From a virus: DNA of 64,000 nucleotides. The DNA lies in IMG/VR virus record IMGVR_UViG_3300029268_002499, positions 1-64,000 of that record. One strand, 5' to 3'. Position 1 is the stretch's first letter, and every line of letters starts with the position of its first letter. This document shows positions 1 through 9,370 of the stretch, in pieces. Made by a program: the position numbers and the translations under genes. The notes below the pieces were generated by a model. That model saw only the letters and a program-made list of their open reading frames with translations. It did no database searches and was not told the origin of the DNA.

Positions 1-864
1 TTAATCTATTGTTTTCATAGCCGAGATTATTTTTGTCCTAACCAAAGGTAAATGTGAAATTGAGCATATTATTTCGGAAGGAAAAACTGCTTCTTGATAA
101 CAAACTTTCCAACCAACATTTAAACCAAATGCTTTTTTGAATCCCTGCTCAAAACACCAATGAAAAAAATAATAAGGTTTTCTAAAACATCTAGAATCAT
201 TATTGAAATATAAATATATTGCACCAATATACCAGCTTAAAATATTTTTAAATTCAGTATCATTATATGTAGTTGTTGGTTTTACATATTTTTCAAGAAT
301 AGCTTTAATTTCATCAAAAGTTAGTGTACTATTTTTCTCACCATTCTTAAAAAGATATTTTCCAATCTCATATCCATCTTTAACAGAAATTCTAGCATTT
401 AGCATAATATTAAAAACATATGAATAATACAAACCAATTTCGTGTGCAAACATTGTAATAAATCTAGAAGATTTATTGCTAGCAAAATAATGTACAAATT
501 CATGAACTGTAGTTTCACCAATTTCTTGATTTGAAACTATTCCCAACGCAGTTGCATTATTATCCATCAAAAAATAGATTTGATTTCTTTTTGGTGCATA
601 GAAAGCAAGAGTATAAGTTGCGTGTCTTACCAAATTTCTAACAATAAAATATTTAAATAAACTTTTTGTACCAAAACAAGGGGTTATTGTTTCTTTTTCA
701 ATTAAAGATTCAATATTCTCAACATAAGGAGACATTGTACTTTCTCTAAAACCTTGTATAAATTTTGCTTTCAATTTATCAGATGTATATAGGGGCATTC
801 CTTCTATTGTTCCGATTGATTTTAAGCCAACTGGTGAAACCCAAACTTCGTTAATTTTTTCCAT
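1..864 (-). CDS. Putative zinc metalloprotease-like protein (HExxH)
   Basis: 287 aa; the TAA stop is the first three bases of the window, so the gene is complete. The only clear motif is HEFVH at residues 121-125, the HExxH zinc site of gluzincin-type peptidases, preceded by a helix-like stretch (EIGETTV). No signal peptide or membrane segment is seen. The start ATG at 862-864 has a TAGGAG ribosome site and follows the terminase stop by a few bases, so the two are probably co-transcribed. A role in virion maturation is suggested only by the neighbours. A third zinc ligand was not assigned, and the HExxH could be fortuitous. Confidence 0.5.
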   Translation of the reverse strand: MEKINEVWVSPVGLKSIGTIEGMPLYTSDKLKAKFIQGFRESTMSPYVENIESLIEKETITPCFGTKSLFKYFIVRNLVRHATYTLAFYAPKRNQIYFLMDNNATALGIVSNQEIGETTVHEFVHYFASNKSSRFITMFAHEIGLYYSYVFNIMLNARISVKDGYEIGKYLFKNGEKNSTLTFDEIKAILEKYVKPTTTYNDTEFKNILSWYIGAIYLYFNNDSRCFRKPYYFFHWCFEQGFKKAFGLNVGWKVCYQEAVFPSEIICSISHLPLVRTKIISAMKTID

Positions 865-868
865 GAAA

Positions 869-2587
869 TTAACTCCTATAATATTCTAGGGTATTTACAA
901 AATTATTTGTGAAACTATCTGTTTCTTTTTTTGCTCTTTTTAAAACTCTTGCATTTAGATCAGCCATATCAGATTCAAATTTGTCTGTATCCATAAGATC
1001 TTCTTCATCTGCATCAGCTTTATATTTAGCAAAAATATTTTTATCTGATGCATTCATCATAAGAATGTTTCTTAATTCTTCATTAATTTTTCCATCAGCT
1101 GCACTTAACATTAAAGGTGGGTCGTATTTTCTAACATAACAACAAAATGCTAAACTTAAAGCAATATCATCATTACATCCTGAATCAGCTTCAACTTTTC
1201 CACTTGGTTTTGTTATTAATCCAACTAATTCTAAAGCAAGTCTTTTTGATTTTACCATTTGTGGGTATTGAGTTACATATGAATATAATGAATCTATCAT
1301 CAATGGTCTTGTTTTTAAATCAGTTGTAATTCCTCTAACCATTGTATTTTCACTTTTTCTATATTTATAGAGCATTGAACCATATGGGCTTCTATCTAAA
1401 TATTCTGCAATTTGATTTCCCAATGAATTATTTTCAGGAACAACAACACCAGGATACAATGCACAAGCATATTCAGCAACTTTACAGAAATCGGTAACTG
1501 GAAGTTTTCCTCTATATTCCCACATTTGATCTAATGTTTCATAATCCCATATGGTTATTGCTGACATATCAGTGCCATATTCTGAGGCTGTATCAATTCC
1601 AATAATATAATTTTTTCCAGAAATAGGTTTTTCAAAAGTCCAGCATTCACCATTAAATAGTTTTTTCACTTCTACTATTTTTGTATTTTTAGTATATTCC
1701 TGTAATATTGTACAAGTATTTTCATCGAAGAAAGATCCTTCAATTGAAACAAATCTGAGATCCAATTCTTGCCCAATCTTTTTATCATCATTATCGAACT
1801 GTTCACACATTTGTTTAAACCAAAATGGGTCATCAGCTAGTTCAGGAATATCTTTCCAATAATATACAAAGCTTGAAAAACTTCCTTGTGTTCTATTTTC
1901 ATCTTTTTCAATATTTAATGCATTACTGTATTTATTGAAAAAGAACTTTCCCATTCCAACTGTTCGATTTGGTGTGCTAACAATTGCTATTCCATAAGGA
2001 ATATTAAGTTTTCTAGCATTTTTCTGTGCTGTTGAAACTGCTGGAATAATTGCAGTATAAGCTTCATCAAGTTTGTCAATAAATGCTGCCTCATCAATAA
2101 TAAGCCAGGATAATGTTCTTCCTCTCAATGTTTTTGAAGGAGCTTTTGGATCTACAGTATTTGCAGTAACAGAACTACCATTTGTCAATTCAAAATATTG
2201 TTCACTTGCTTTTCTGAATCCTATACCTGCTGCTCCTTTTGGAGGTTTTAACCATGTTGGAAGTTTTTCTATCATTCCTCTAATTATTCTTGCAAATCTT
2301 GTAGATTCTCTTCCATCTTTAGATATAACACCAATATGTATATTTTCATGAAATACATCTAGCCATGTACAAAGAGCTTGTATGACAGTGCTCAATCCAG
2401 TCTGTCTAGATTTTAAAGCAACTAGGAAATGGTCTTCTAATAGTTTTGTTATATATTCTTTCTGCTTATTATAGAGTTTAAATAATACCTCTTCGCCGGG
2501 AAGTTCAATTAGAATATAATGTTCAATGAAGTATATAGGATCCTTCTTACACCGAACGTATTCTGCAATTTGTTCTTCTCTTGTCAT
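869..2587 (-). CDS. terL: Terminase large subunit (ATPase and nuclease)
   Basis: 572 aa, T4 gp17-like DNA packaging motor that cuts concatemers and pumps DNA into the prohead. The ATPase domain has a Walker A variant SRQTGLST (60-67), Walker B with catalytic Glu LIIDEAA (162-168) and coupling motif VSTPN (203-207). The RNase H-fold nuclease shows IGIDTA (Asp332), Glu385 in VVPENNS and Asp474 in NDDIALS, the usual acidic triad. Length fits the family (about 550-610 aa). No intron interrupts it. Start ATG has a GAGG site. It lies in a (-) block with a hub-like gene and a metalloprotease-like gene. Confidence 0.96.
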   Translation of the reverse strand: MTREEQIAEYVRCKKDPIYFIEHYILIELPGEEVLFKLYNKQKEYITKLLEDHFLVALKSRQTGLSTVIQALCTWLDVFHENIHIGVISKDGRESTRFARIIRGMIEKLPTWLKPPKGAAGIGFRKASEQYFELTNGSSVTANTVDPKAPSKTLRGRTLSWLIIDEAAFIDKLDEAYTAIIPAVSTAQKNARKLNIPYGIAIVSTPNRTVGMGKFFFNKYSNALNIEKDENRTQGSFSSFVYYWKDIPELADDPFWFKQMCEQFDNDDKKIGQELDLRFVSIEGSFFDENTCTILQEYTKNTKIVEVKKLFNGECWTFEKPISGKNYIIGIDTASEYGTDMSAITIWDYETLDQMWEYRGKLPVTDFCKVAEYACALYPGVVVPENNSLGNQIAEYLDRSPYGSMLYKYRKSENTMVRGITTDLKTRPLMIDSLYSYVTQYPQMVKSKRLALELVGLITKPSGKVEADSGCNDDIALSLAFCCYVRKYDPPLMLSAADGKINEELRNILMMNASDKNIFAKYKADADEEDLMDTDKFESDMADLNARVLKRAKKETDSFTNNFVNTLEYYRS

Positions 2588-2599
2588 TTCTTTTGCCTC

Positions 2600-3859
2600 T
2601 TAAATGGTTTTGTTGGTTCTGCAAAGAATTATATTTGCAGTTGGTTTCCAGTTTCCTTCTGGTTTTGTTAATGAAATATCTGAAGCTTTTAAAATGTATT
2701 TTCCAGAATAATCAGTGTAATCAATTGTCATTGGATCAAATTTAACAGTTTCCCCTACTTTCATTAAATTCATTAGGGGGAGATTTCTTTCTAACCTAAT
2801 ATTTATAGTTGACATTAATGCTACCTGTCTAGCTAATCTTGCGGTTGCTGCATAATTATTACTTCCATCAGAACTTCCAAGAAATGTATTCTTATAACTT
2901 ACTCTATTTTCTACCATTGGATTATAATCAATATTTTTGTTTGAAGATATTAATCCATATTTTTGGCATACCTCATTGGTGTTGAGTTCATAATTAGAAA
3001 ACAATGAGTTTAGAGGTTTGTATATATAAACATTTTTCATTGCTTTGGCTGCAAATACTGTATTCCCATGATATTTTGAAACAATATCTGTATAACAATA
3101 GAAGTTTTTTCCATCCATACACTTTTTGATTATGTTTTCATTTTCTGTTGAATCAACTGCAAGCTGATAAATTGTAAATGTTTGACTTTTATTCATTCTC
3201 CCTGAAAGATTTGATACATACAATATATTATCATGAGAGCAAAATCCCAAATTACAAGCACCATTAAAAATACCATATAGATCATCTAAAAATTGAATAG
3301 ATTTGTATAGTGTTGTTGGAGGAATCAAAACTTGTGGAATTACTTCAGTATTTAAATTTTCTGTATCAAGAACAAGTGTAGATTGTGAATTATCTTTAAC
3401 TAGTTTTTCCAATATTTCTTTGATTGTTTTTCCAATAAAAACATCATTAACTGTTGCAGATATTGTTTCAAAAGATTTCTTTGGAACAGTTGTAAATTGA
3501 TATTCTCTTTTTTCTCTTGTCTTATTTATAGCTTGTTCTTTTGTAACACCAAATGTTGATGCAGATGTTAACGATACAAGTTCAAGATTAAATTCATCAA
3601 TAACAGATGCTTTATATGCGTCAACAGTTTCATTTCCTTTATATTGAATAGTTATCATTATTGATTCTTTATCATAAATTCTTTCACGAATAATATCTGT
3701 CGGATCCAAAAGTAGACTAATGACGACTGTCGGATAAGCATTTACTACATTAGAAATTATACGAAGTGACTTTAAATCAGCTGTATAATCTAGTTTCGCA
3801 ATTTTAACAAGAACTTTGAATCCAGTAGTTTGGACTAAAACAGCTTCTTTTTCTGGCAT
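2600..3859 (-). CDS. Putative baseplate hub/tail structural protein
   Basis: 419 aa. The N-terminal half resembles gp27/late-control-D hub proteins: a beta-rich start followed by conserved-looking segments such as PPTTLYKSIQFLDDLYG (about 217-233) that recall the ligand-rich hub domain. The C-terminus has VGETVKFDP and DYSGKYIL, similar to hub loops. It sits directly upstream of terminase on the same strand (13-base gap). Assignment is by general resemblance only; another virion protein is possible. It is divergent from the gene at 3985, with a TATATATATTAATT motif between them. Confidence 0.4.
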   Translation of the reverse strand: MPEKEAVLVQTTGFKVLVKIAKLDYTADLKSLRIISNVVNAYPTVVISLLLDPTDIIRERIYDKESIMITIQYKGNETVDAYKASVIDEFNLELVSLTSASTFGVTKEQAINKTREKREYQFTTVPKKSFETISATVNDVFIGKTIKEILEKLVKDNSQSTLVLDTENLNTEVIPQVLIPPTTLYKSIQFLDDLYGIFNGACNLGFCSHDNILYVSNLSGRMNKSQTFTIYQLAVDSTENENIIKKCMDGKNFYCYTDIVSKYHGNTVFAAKAMKNVYIYKPLNSLFSNYELNTNEVCQKYGLISSNKNIDYNPMVENRVSYKNTFLGSSDGSNNYAATARLARQVALMSTINIRLERNLPLMNLMKVGETVKFDPMTIDYTDYSGKYILKASDISLTKPEGNWKPTANIILCRTNKTI

Positions 3860-3915
3860 ATGCTAAATCATTCCTTGTTTTTATTTTTGTTCTGAAATTT
3901 AATTACCGACTACGT

Positions 3916-3929
3916 TATATATATTAATT
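3916..3929 (+). promoter_or_regulatory. Phage promoter motif TATATATATTAATT
   Basis: Exact copy of the 14-base motif in the divergent gap between the hub-like gene (-) and the gene at 3985 (+). TTTGAGAATAA follows, as at other copies. The forward copy is about 55 bases from either start region; the central TATATATA is palindromic and could serve both sides. Confidence 0.6.
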
Positions 3930-3984
3930 TTTGAGAATAAATAGATTAGATTTTATTTTTTAAAAAATGGAGGAAAAGGTAAGA

Positions 3985-4281
3985 ATGAAGAACTTGAAAG
4001 ATTGTAAGGGATTTTATGTAATTAATTCTCAGGAGGTATTTGAATGTTTCTTGAAGCTTCATGGGTGGGATCAAGAAAACTTCAAGAAAAGATCTGGGTT
4101 AGATTTCGAAAAAGTTAGAAATTGGTATTTTCACCTTCCAAAAGAACCTGAAGAACAGGTATTTGAGGAAGCAAAAGCAAAAAAAATAAACACCAACGGA
4201 AATTTGCTAGCACTTTTTCATAAAAATTTTTCAAAAGAAAAAGTTTATGATTACTACAAGTTGTATATAAAGGAAGCCTAA
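3985..4281 (+). CDS. Hypothetical protein
   Basis: 98 aa, no recognised family. An in-frame ATG at 3967 exists, but the GGAGGA sequence at 3969-3974 is best read as the ribosome site for the ATG at 3985, so the shorter start is chosen. The protein is acidic/basic mixed, without Cys pairs or membrane segments. First gene after the promoter motif at 3916; its stop overlaps an intrinsic terminator. Confidence 0.7.
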   Translation: MKNLKDCKGFYVINSQEVFECFLKLHGWDQENFKKRSGLDFEKVRNWYFHLPKEPEEQVFEEAKAKKINTNGNLLALFHKNFSKEKVYDYYKLYIKEA

Positions 4282-4295
4282 CCGCTTCCTTTTTA
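4270..4295 (+). terminator. Intrinsic terminator
   Basis: AAGGAAGC/GCTTCCTT, an 8-bp perfect stem with a 6-base loop, followed by T residues. The stop codon of the upstream gene lies in the loop. Confidence 0.8.
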
Positions 4296-4327
4296 ATTTC
4301 AACAACAAAAAATGAAAGGAGATAGTC

Positions 4328-5323
4328 ATGGAAGACATTGAAGATCAAAGAAGACAAGAATTAATTATAGAAAGGTATCCTCGTTATAGAAAAATTCGTG
4401 ATGAGGAAAAAAAGAACGAATTTGAACATAAACACTTAACAGAAAAAGATATTTATGAAATAAATCAGCAATTATGCATAGAATTTGGGTTTGGGAAAGA
4501 TTCAATAAAGATAAATGAGTTATGCTGTGAAAAGGATCTTTCAAAATTTAATAATGTTCTTGAATGGACAATCTATAACCATGAAGATCAAATAAGATTA
4601 CAAGCTGAAGATGGAATGACATTAGAGCCATTTGAATTTCACAGATGGGCTTGTCCTGGTGATTGGTTTAGATTTATCGAGAATAAAAAAATGACATACG
4701 GAACAATGTATAATTTGTTTTGGTATGTTTATAACAGAGCTGTTGAGGATGTTCATGATTATGTGAATGAAAAGATTCCATATGACATAAAATGGAAAAA
4801 AACACCACACGATATAGATGAAAATGGAAAACCAATTACGTTCAGCGTAAATTTAAAAACAGTGACAAAAACAAAGGGAATGGAAAAGGTTGTTGATGAA
4901 ATAAATTATAGAGTAATGAATTTAGAAAATGATATTTGGTTTTACGAAATTCTAAATAAATGTAAATCTCTAGAATCTTTCACAGGTTATAGAATTAATT
5001 ATGATAACGAATCTGGGGCATCTAAGGAATATGATCCATCTTCTGATTTTATATTCTGTAGTGCTGACGCTGCTAGAAGTGTTTCATTTACAAATTTTTT
5101 AGATGATTTTGAAAAAATTCAAAAAGATCCAGATAAATTAATGAATATAATTGATTATGCAAAAGATTATGTAAAAAACGAATTTGAAAAAGTCTACAAT
5201 AAAGTGTTACAAGAATTTGAACAAGGAGAGTTGATTTTAACTCATAATAAGAAAAAAAGAAAAATTCTTGGGCACACAGAATTTTTTGAGGATTTAAAGG
5301 ACATTTACGATGGAGAAGACTAA
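4328..5323 (+). CDS. Hypothetical protein
   Basis: 331 aa, not recognised. Charged and probably soluble, with an Arg/Glu-rich N-terminus and a predicted alpha-helical C-terminus (about 240-331). It has scattered Cys (CCEKD near 57) but no clear zinc pairs. AAAGGAGA precedes the ATG. The 3' end overlaps the next gene by 14 bases, so the two are translationally coupled. Confidence 0.75.
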   Translation: MEDIEDQRRQELIIERYPRYRKIRDEEKKNEFEHKHLTEKDIYEINQQLCIEFGFGKDSIKINELCCEKDLSKFNNVLEWTIYNHEDQIRLQAEDGMTLEPFEFHRWACPGDWFRFIENKKMTYGTMYNLFWYVYNRAVEDVHDYVNEKIPYDIKWKKTPHDIDENGKPITFSVNLKTVTKTKGMEKVVDEINYRVMNLENDIWFYEILNKCKSLESFTGYRINYDNESGASKEYDPSSDFIFCSADAARSVSFTNFLDDFEKIQKDPDKLMNIIDYAKDYVKNEFEKVYNKVLQEFEQGELILTHNKKKRKILGHTEFFEDLKDIYDGED

Positions 5324-5561
5324 AAAAAGAAATTTACCAATCAATGTTGTTGTATCCATAACTTGCGATATTTGCAAAGACTCTTTTAAGAATGAAATTA
5401 CATCAGTTGATGACATATGTAAATTTCAAGAAACAATAAGAATAAGGAAAGAGTGTGGTTATGGAAGTATTTTTGGTGATGGAAATTACATCTCTATCGA
5501 TATTTGCGAAACATGTTTTAAAAAATTATTTGAAAAATACATTAGGAGGGATTATGAATGA
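5310..5561 (+). CDS. Small zinc-binding protein
   Basis: 83 aa. Two Cys pairs, CDIC (about 16-19) and CETC (about 66-69), form a probable treble-clef or ribbon zinc site. Overlaps the preceding gene by 14 bases and the following start by 8 (ATGAATGA), typical of this tightly packed run. Function unknown. Confidence 0.7.
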   Translation: MEKTKKRNLPINVVVSITCDICKDSFKNEITSVDDICKFQETIRIRKECGYGSIFGDGNYISIDICETCFKKLFEKYIRRDYE

Positions 5562-6021
5562 AGAATTCGTTTTAACTGTATGTGCTCCAATTGATGAAAA
5601 CAACTATAGGGGTGTTTCATTTTGTAGTGGATTCGGTCTGAAAATAGGAAGATTTGATAGCACGAAAAACCATAATGAACAATCTTATCGAACAAAAGAT
5701 ATTTCAGCTCCTAATTTATTTATGTTGTGTAGGAAGCATAGGGAAGAAAATGCAGAATTGAGGTTTACCCCAGATCTTCCATATGGAAATTTTAATATTT
5801 TGCAAGAAAAAGATTTTATAATGATTAGTATAATGAAAGAAGGACTAACTATATACACTCTTTCAGTAGACGCTGTGTCAGAAATTTCAAAAATTACATA
5901 TGATCAACTTGAGAACTCAGTTGGTAAAACTAAAACAAAAGATGTAAATGATATTGTAAGAGAGGTTTCCAATAAAATTAGTGATATTTTGTTTGAAAAA
6001 TTGCCTGCAAAGGAGGTTTAA
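5554..6021 (+). CDS. Hypothetical protein
   Basis: 155 aa. The frame is open from 5455, but the ATG at 5554 follows a good AGGAGGG site and is chosen. No recognised domain; central beta-rich region, helical C-terminus. Two bases separate its stop from the ligase start, so it is likely in one operon with it. Confidence 0.75.
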   Translation: MNEEFVLTVCAPIDENNYRGVSFCSGFGLKIGRFDSTKNHNEQSYRTKDISAPNLFMLCRKHREENAELRFTPDLPYGNFNILQEKDFIMISIMKEGLTIYTLSVDAVSEISKITYDQLENSVGKTKTKDVNDIVREVSNKISDILFEKLPAKEV

Positions 6022-6023
6022 AA

Positions 6024-7313
6024 ATGAGAGTTATTTTTCAGGAACTCGAACAATTTATAAATGAAGCAAATGAAACGAATTCAACGCTTGATAAGATCAA
6101 AGTTCTTTCAAAATATAAAGAATTAAAACCTATATTTGTTTGGATATATGATACAATTAATTATCAGTTTGGTGTTACATCTGCAAATGTAAAGAAAAAC
6201 AAAAATCTCGGGGTTTCTAATTTTAGTGAAACTAATATAATTAATGTGTTATCACAGTTATCTTCAAGACAATACACTGGGCATGCCGCATTAATGTTAG
6301 TAAATTCATTAATTGAAAAAAATCCTGAACATGAAGAGCTGATTTATAATATTATCGATAGAAATTTGAAAACAAGAATCGGTGTCGAAATAATAAATAA
6401 GGTCTGGCCAGGATTGATTCCTGTTTTTGATGTTGCTCTTGCTGTTTCACAAGAAGATGCTGGGGAAATCGATTTTACTAATAATAAATATTACGCATCA
6501 AGAAAATGTGATGGTGTGAGATGTTTAGCATTGGTGAACGAAGGAGAAACCAAATTATTTTCAAGACAGGGAAAAGAATTTGAAACTCTCAACAATTTAA
6601 AGAAAGCAATAAACGAATCAAAAGCTATAAGTACATATGTTCTTGATGGGGAAGTATGTCTAGTCGATAATCAAGGAAATGAAAATTTCCAAGGTGTAAT
6701 GAAGGAGATAAGAAGAAAAAATCATAATATTGAAAAACCAGTTTATATGGTTTTTGATATTTTAAATCTTGAATGTTTTTTGAAAGGATATTTTGAATTG
6801 TCATTTGAAGAAAGATTGAAAAATCTACATCAACTTATTAAAGAGAATGAGAACATAAGAATTCTCGAACAAGTATTAATAACAAGCAATCCTGAACTTT
6901 TGGTAATGGTTGAAAAAGCGAGAGCCCTCGGTTGGGAAGGACTAATTTTAAGAAAAGCATCAAGTCCGTATGAAGGAAAAAGATCTAAAAACATGATTAA
7001 AATTAAAGACTTCAAAGATGCTGAGTTTGTTGTTAAAGATCTTGAATTTGGAAACATCCGATATATCCTCAATGGAAAAGAAGTTGAAGAAAAAATGTTA
7101 AGTAATGTTTTTATTGAATACAAGGAAAATCTTGTCGGGGTTGGAAGCGGATTTTCAATAGATCAAAGAAAAAGAGCCTATCATGAACCAGAATTCCTTC
7201 TTGGAAAACTGATAACTGTTTCCTATTTCAATGAAAGTATTAATGAGCATGGAAAATATTCATTGAGATTTCCAACAGTAAAGGCGATTCATGGAGAAAA
7301 AAGAGAAATCTAA
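6024..7313 (+). CDS. ATP-dependent DNA ligase
   Basis: 429 aa. Seals nicks in DNA through a ligase-AMP intermediate. Motif I is KCDG at 161-164 (Lys161 adenylated); the adenylation domain continues with motif III VLDGEV (about 206-211), motif IV EGLILRK (about 304-310) and motif V IKIKDF. An N-terminal helical DNA-binding region (1-140) precedes it and an OB-like domain follows. Slightly shorter than T4 ligase (487 aa). It could act with the separate 3'-phosphoesterase at 51971-52420 in end repair; that link is inference. GGAGG site upstream; followed by a stem-loop. Confidence 0.93.
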   Translation: MRVIFQELEQFINEANETNSTLDKIKVLSKYKELKPIFVWIYDTINYQFGVTSANVKKNKNLGVSNFSETNIINVLSQLSSRQYTGHAALMLVNSLIEKNPEHEELIYNIIDRNLKTRIGVEIINKVWPGLIPVFDVALAVSQEDAGEIDFTNNKYYASRKCDGVRCLALVNEGETKLFSRQGKEFETLNNLKKAINESKAISTYVLDGEVCLVDNQGNENFQGVMKEIRRKNHNIEKPVYMVFDILNLECFLKGYFELSFEERLKNLHQLIKENENIRILEQVLITSNPELLVMVEKARALGWEGLILRKASSPYEGKRSKNMIKIKDFKDAEFVVKDLEFGNIRYILNGKEVEEKMLSNVFIEYKENLVGVGSGFSIDQRKRAYHEPEFLLGKLITVSYFNESINEHGKYSLRFPTVKAIHGEKREI

Positions 7314-7322
7314 ATTTAGTAT

Positions 7323-7350
7323 AAGTGGTAAACTATCTTGTTTACCACTT
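7323..7350 (+). terminator. Stem-loop, likely terminator
   Basis: AAGTGGTAAAC/GTTTACCACTT, 11-bp perfect stem with a 6-base loop just after the ligase stop. The T-tract is weak (TTATAATAA), so it may attenuate or protect the 3' end rather than fully terminate. Confidence 0.55.
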
Positions 7351-7367
7351 TATAATAAGGAGGAATT

Positions 7368-7475
7368 ATGGATGAATTGTGGATGTGGTTAAGAATAATT
7401 TTCTTAATCGCTTTTTTTGGGGTGTGTATAAATGGATACCTTAAATGGAAGAAAGGAGAATACAATGAACATTAA
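7368..7475 (+). CDS. Small single-pass membrane protein
   Basis: 35 aa, with an AAGGAGG site 6 bases before the ATG. One hydrophobic helix, LRIIFLIAFFGVCI, follows an acidic N-terminus and precedes a basic KWKKG. The C-terminus overlaps the next gene's start. Too short for family assignment. Confidence 0.6.
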   Translation: MDELWMWLRIIFLIAFFGVCINGYLKWKKGEYNEH

Positions 7476-7863
7476 TGATTTACCTGAAAAAGTTTTGATT
7501 GTTGAAAAAAGAAAAGATGGTTGGGGAACTGATATTCGAGCAAGATTTATTTGCGGATGTACAGATTCTGGATGTGATGTTCATATAGACTTTGAATATA
7601 ATATTGAAGACAAAACTCTAATTCTTATGTTTTATAAAAAATTAAAATGGCATGAGTCGTATATGACAGAAAAAAACACATTTTTCGAAAGATTATCCGA
7701 TAGGTTGTCAGAGTACAAGGAGAGATTTATCGTGGCATGTAGGGTTCTGTTTACGGGGTATATAGACGTTGAAAGCGATATTTTAATACATGGGGAAAAA
7801 GATATTAATTCGTTTATTGAACTTTTGACTCAATGTAAAGATTGGTGCCAAAAAGAGGATTAA
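7465..7863 (+). CDS. Hypothetical protein
   Basis: 132 aa, starting at the ATG 7465 after GAAAGGAGA; an in-frame ATG at 7432 lacks a ribosome site. Contains ICGCTDSGCDVHIDF (about 24-38), a Cys cluster that may bind metal, then a mixed alpha/beta region. Not recognised. Confidence 0.7.
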   Translation: MNINDLPEKVLIVEKRKDGWGTDIRARFICGCTDSGCDVHIDFEYNIEDKTLILMFYKKLKWHESYMTEKNTFFERLSDRLSEYKERFIVACRVLFTGYIDVESDILIHGEKDINSFIELLTQCKDWCQKED

Positions 7864-7866
7864 TTT

Positions 7867-8061
7867 ATGCAAACTGAGAGTGGAGAGTTCTGGTGTGATT
7901 TTTGCAAAGATGGTTGTTGCCTTGATCATTGGGTAATTTGCCCAAATTGTATGACAAGAATGCAAACTGAAAATTGGCAAGCAAAAAGAATAATAGAAGA
8001 ATTAGAGGAAAAAATCAGAAAACTCGGGGAGGAAATTAAAAATGAAAATAGTAATCAATAA
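7867..8061 (+). CDS. Zinc-ribbon protein
   Basis: 64 aa. CDFC (10-13) and CPNC (27-30) give a four-Cys ribbon, followed by a charged coiled-coil-like C-terminus (IIEELEEKIRKLGEEI). The end overlaps the next gene by 20 bases. Function unknown. Confidence 0.65.
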   Translation: MQTESGEFWCDFCKDGCCLDHWVICPNCMTRMQTENWQAKRIIEELEEKIRKLGEEIKNENSNQ

Positions 8062-8476
8062 TAGCTATGGCGGCTTTGGTCTTTCAAAAAAGGCAATATT
8101 AAAATATTTGGAGTTGTGTGAAATAACACCATATTTCTACAAAAGAGATTCAGATACGCCAAGATCTTTTTATGCGAAGATAACATCAGAAGAATATCTA
8201 AATAATAATAGACTACGAAAGTCAGTTATTATTTTAAAAAAAGATCTCGGTGATAACTTTTTATGGGAGCCTGAAATAAATAAACAATACTTTTCAGATG
8301 ATGATATAGAAAGAACAGACGAAAATCTTATAAAAGTTATTGAACTTCTTGGTCAACAAGCTAATGGAAAATTCGCAAGTCTTAAAATAGTGGAAATCCC
8401 GGAGGATGTGGATTGGGAAATAACGGAAAACGATGGAATGGAGCAAGTATCTGAAAAACACAGATCTTGGTATTGA
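8042..8476 (+). CDS. Conserved phage protein (MKIVINxxYGGFGLS family)
   Basis: 144 aa. The N-terminus KIVINNSYGGFGLSKKA and the C-terminal block SLKIVEIPEDVDWEI match a conserved hypothetical family that I recall from many phages and some bacteria. No enzymatic motif is established for it. The central part is acidic. Translationally coupled to the zinc-ribbon gene upstream. Confidence 0.75.
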   Translation: MKIVINNSYGGFGLSKKAILKYLELCEITPYFYKRDSDTPRSFYAKITSEEYLNNNRLRKSVIILKKDLGDNFLWEPEINKQYFSDDDIERTDENLIKVIELLGQQANGKFASLKIVEIPEDVDWEITENDGMEQVSEKHRSWY

Positions 8477-8493
8477 AAATAAAGGAGGATAAA

Positions 8494-8739
8494 ATGGTTG
8501 TTCTAAATGGCGAAGACCTTTCTTTTAATATATATTGCCACGAATGTGGAAAATATATTGAAACTAAGAAATATATTACTGACTTAAAACCTTTTCAAAA
8601 AATATCTGGAGCTAGATATTGCTCTTCTGAATGTAAAGCATTTCATACTGACAAGGAATGGTTTGTAAACAATGAATATAAAAAACTAGTATTGGATAAT
8701 ACTGTGGCTATTAAAAAAACAATTGGAGGTAAAAAATGA
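8494..8739 (+). CDS. Zinc-finger-like protein
   Basis: 81 aa; ATG 8494 follows AAAGGAGG. CHEC (about 14-17) and CSSEC (about 43-47) suggest a small zinc site. The TGA stop overlaps the next ATG (ATGA). Confidence 0.65.
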   Translation: MVVLNGEDLSFNIYCHECGKYIETKKYITDLKPFQKISGARYCSSECKAFHTDKEWFVNNEYKKLVLDNTVAIKKTIGGKK

Positions 8740-9116
8740 TCAGTTCGTGGACGATTTATGGGCTTATTGTGTTAGGTAACTTTGGATTTTTGGTTGGGCT
8801 CACAGCTGTATTGCTCACATTTGGATTGATAATTGTTTCTGGTTATTATATTATGGAAACAACTTCTGATTATTCAAATAAAGATGATCTTAAAATAATA
8901 AAACCTATTATGAAAAAACTAGTAGCAGCAGTGGTTGTATTATGGTTATTGACTGCTTTGTGGCCTTCAACAAAAGAAATGGCAGCTATTTATCTAATTC
9001 CTAAAATAGCCAACAACGAGCATGTTCAAAAGATTCCTGATAAAGCATTGACTGTCCTAAATAAATATTTAGATGAGTGGATTAAAGATCAAGTCTTTGA
9101 TAAAAAGGAGAAATAA
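8736..9116 (+). CDS. Membrane protein, three hydrophobic segments
   Basis: 126 aa. Hydrophobic segments at about 7-21, 23-40 (GLTAVLLTFGLIIVSGYYI) and 66-82 (LVAAVVVLWLLTALWP), with a charged C-terminal tail to residue 126. Similar small membrane proteins are common in large phages, but the family is not identified. It could affect the host membrane; nothing shows holin activity. Confidence 0.7.
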   Translation: MISSWTIYGLIVLGNFGFLVGLTAVLLTFGLIIVSGYYIMETTSDYSNKDDLKIIKPIMKKLVAAVVVLWLLTALWPSTKEMAAIYLIPKIANNEHVQKIPDKALTVLNKYLDEWIKDQVFDKKEK

Positions 9117-9117
9117 T

Positions 9118-9369
9118 ATGGATCCCCAAACACATCAAACATTTGGTCTTATACAACAACAAATAGAAACATTAGAAGAAAAAGTAGAAAAAATGCAAGA
9201 TATCATTGATGATCTAGTAAAAACAATGGTTGAGGTAAACAATGGTATGCATATTTTACAGAATTTTGCAGAAAGCATGTTGTTATTGTTGCCTAGTATA
9301 GATAGGAGAATTAACAGACTGGATGATAAATTAAAGGAAAAGGGTAATGGCCCTTGGGGAGATCATTAA
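9118..9369 (+). CDS. Coiled-coil protein
   Basis: 83 aa from the ATG after AAAAAGGAGAA; an in-frame ATG further upstream lies in the previous gene. Heptad-like pattern at about 9-45 (QQQIETLEEKVEKMQDIIDD) and again near the C-terminus. Not recognised. Confidence 0.65.
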   Translation: MDPQTHQTFGLIQQQIETLEEKVEKMQDIIDDLVKTMVEVNNGMHILQNFAESMLLLLPSIDRRINRLDDKLKEKGNGPWGDH

Positions 9370-9370
9370 T

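Noticed and set aside
869-2587. Intron or inserted nuclease in terminase
   Set aside because: The reading frame is uninterrupted across all motifs.
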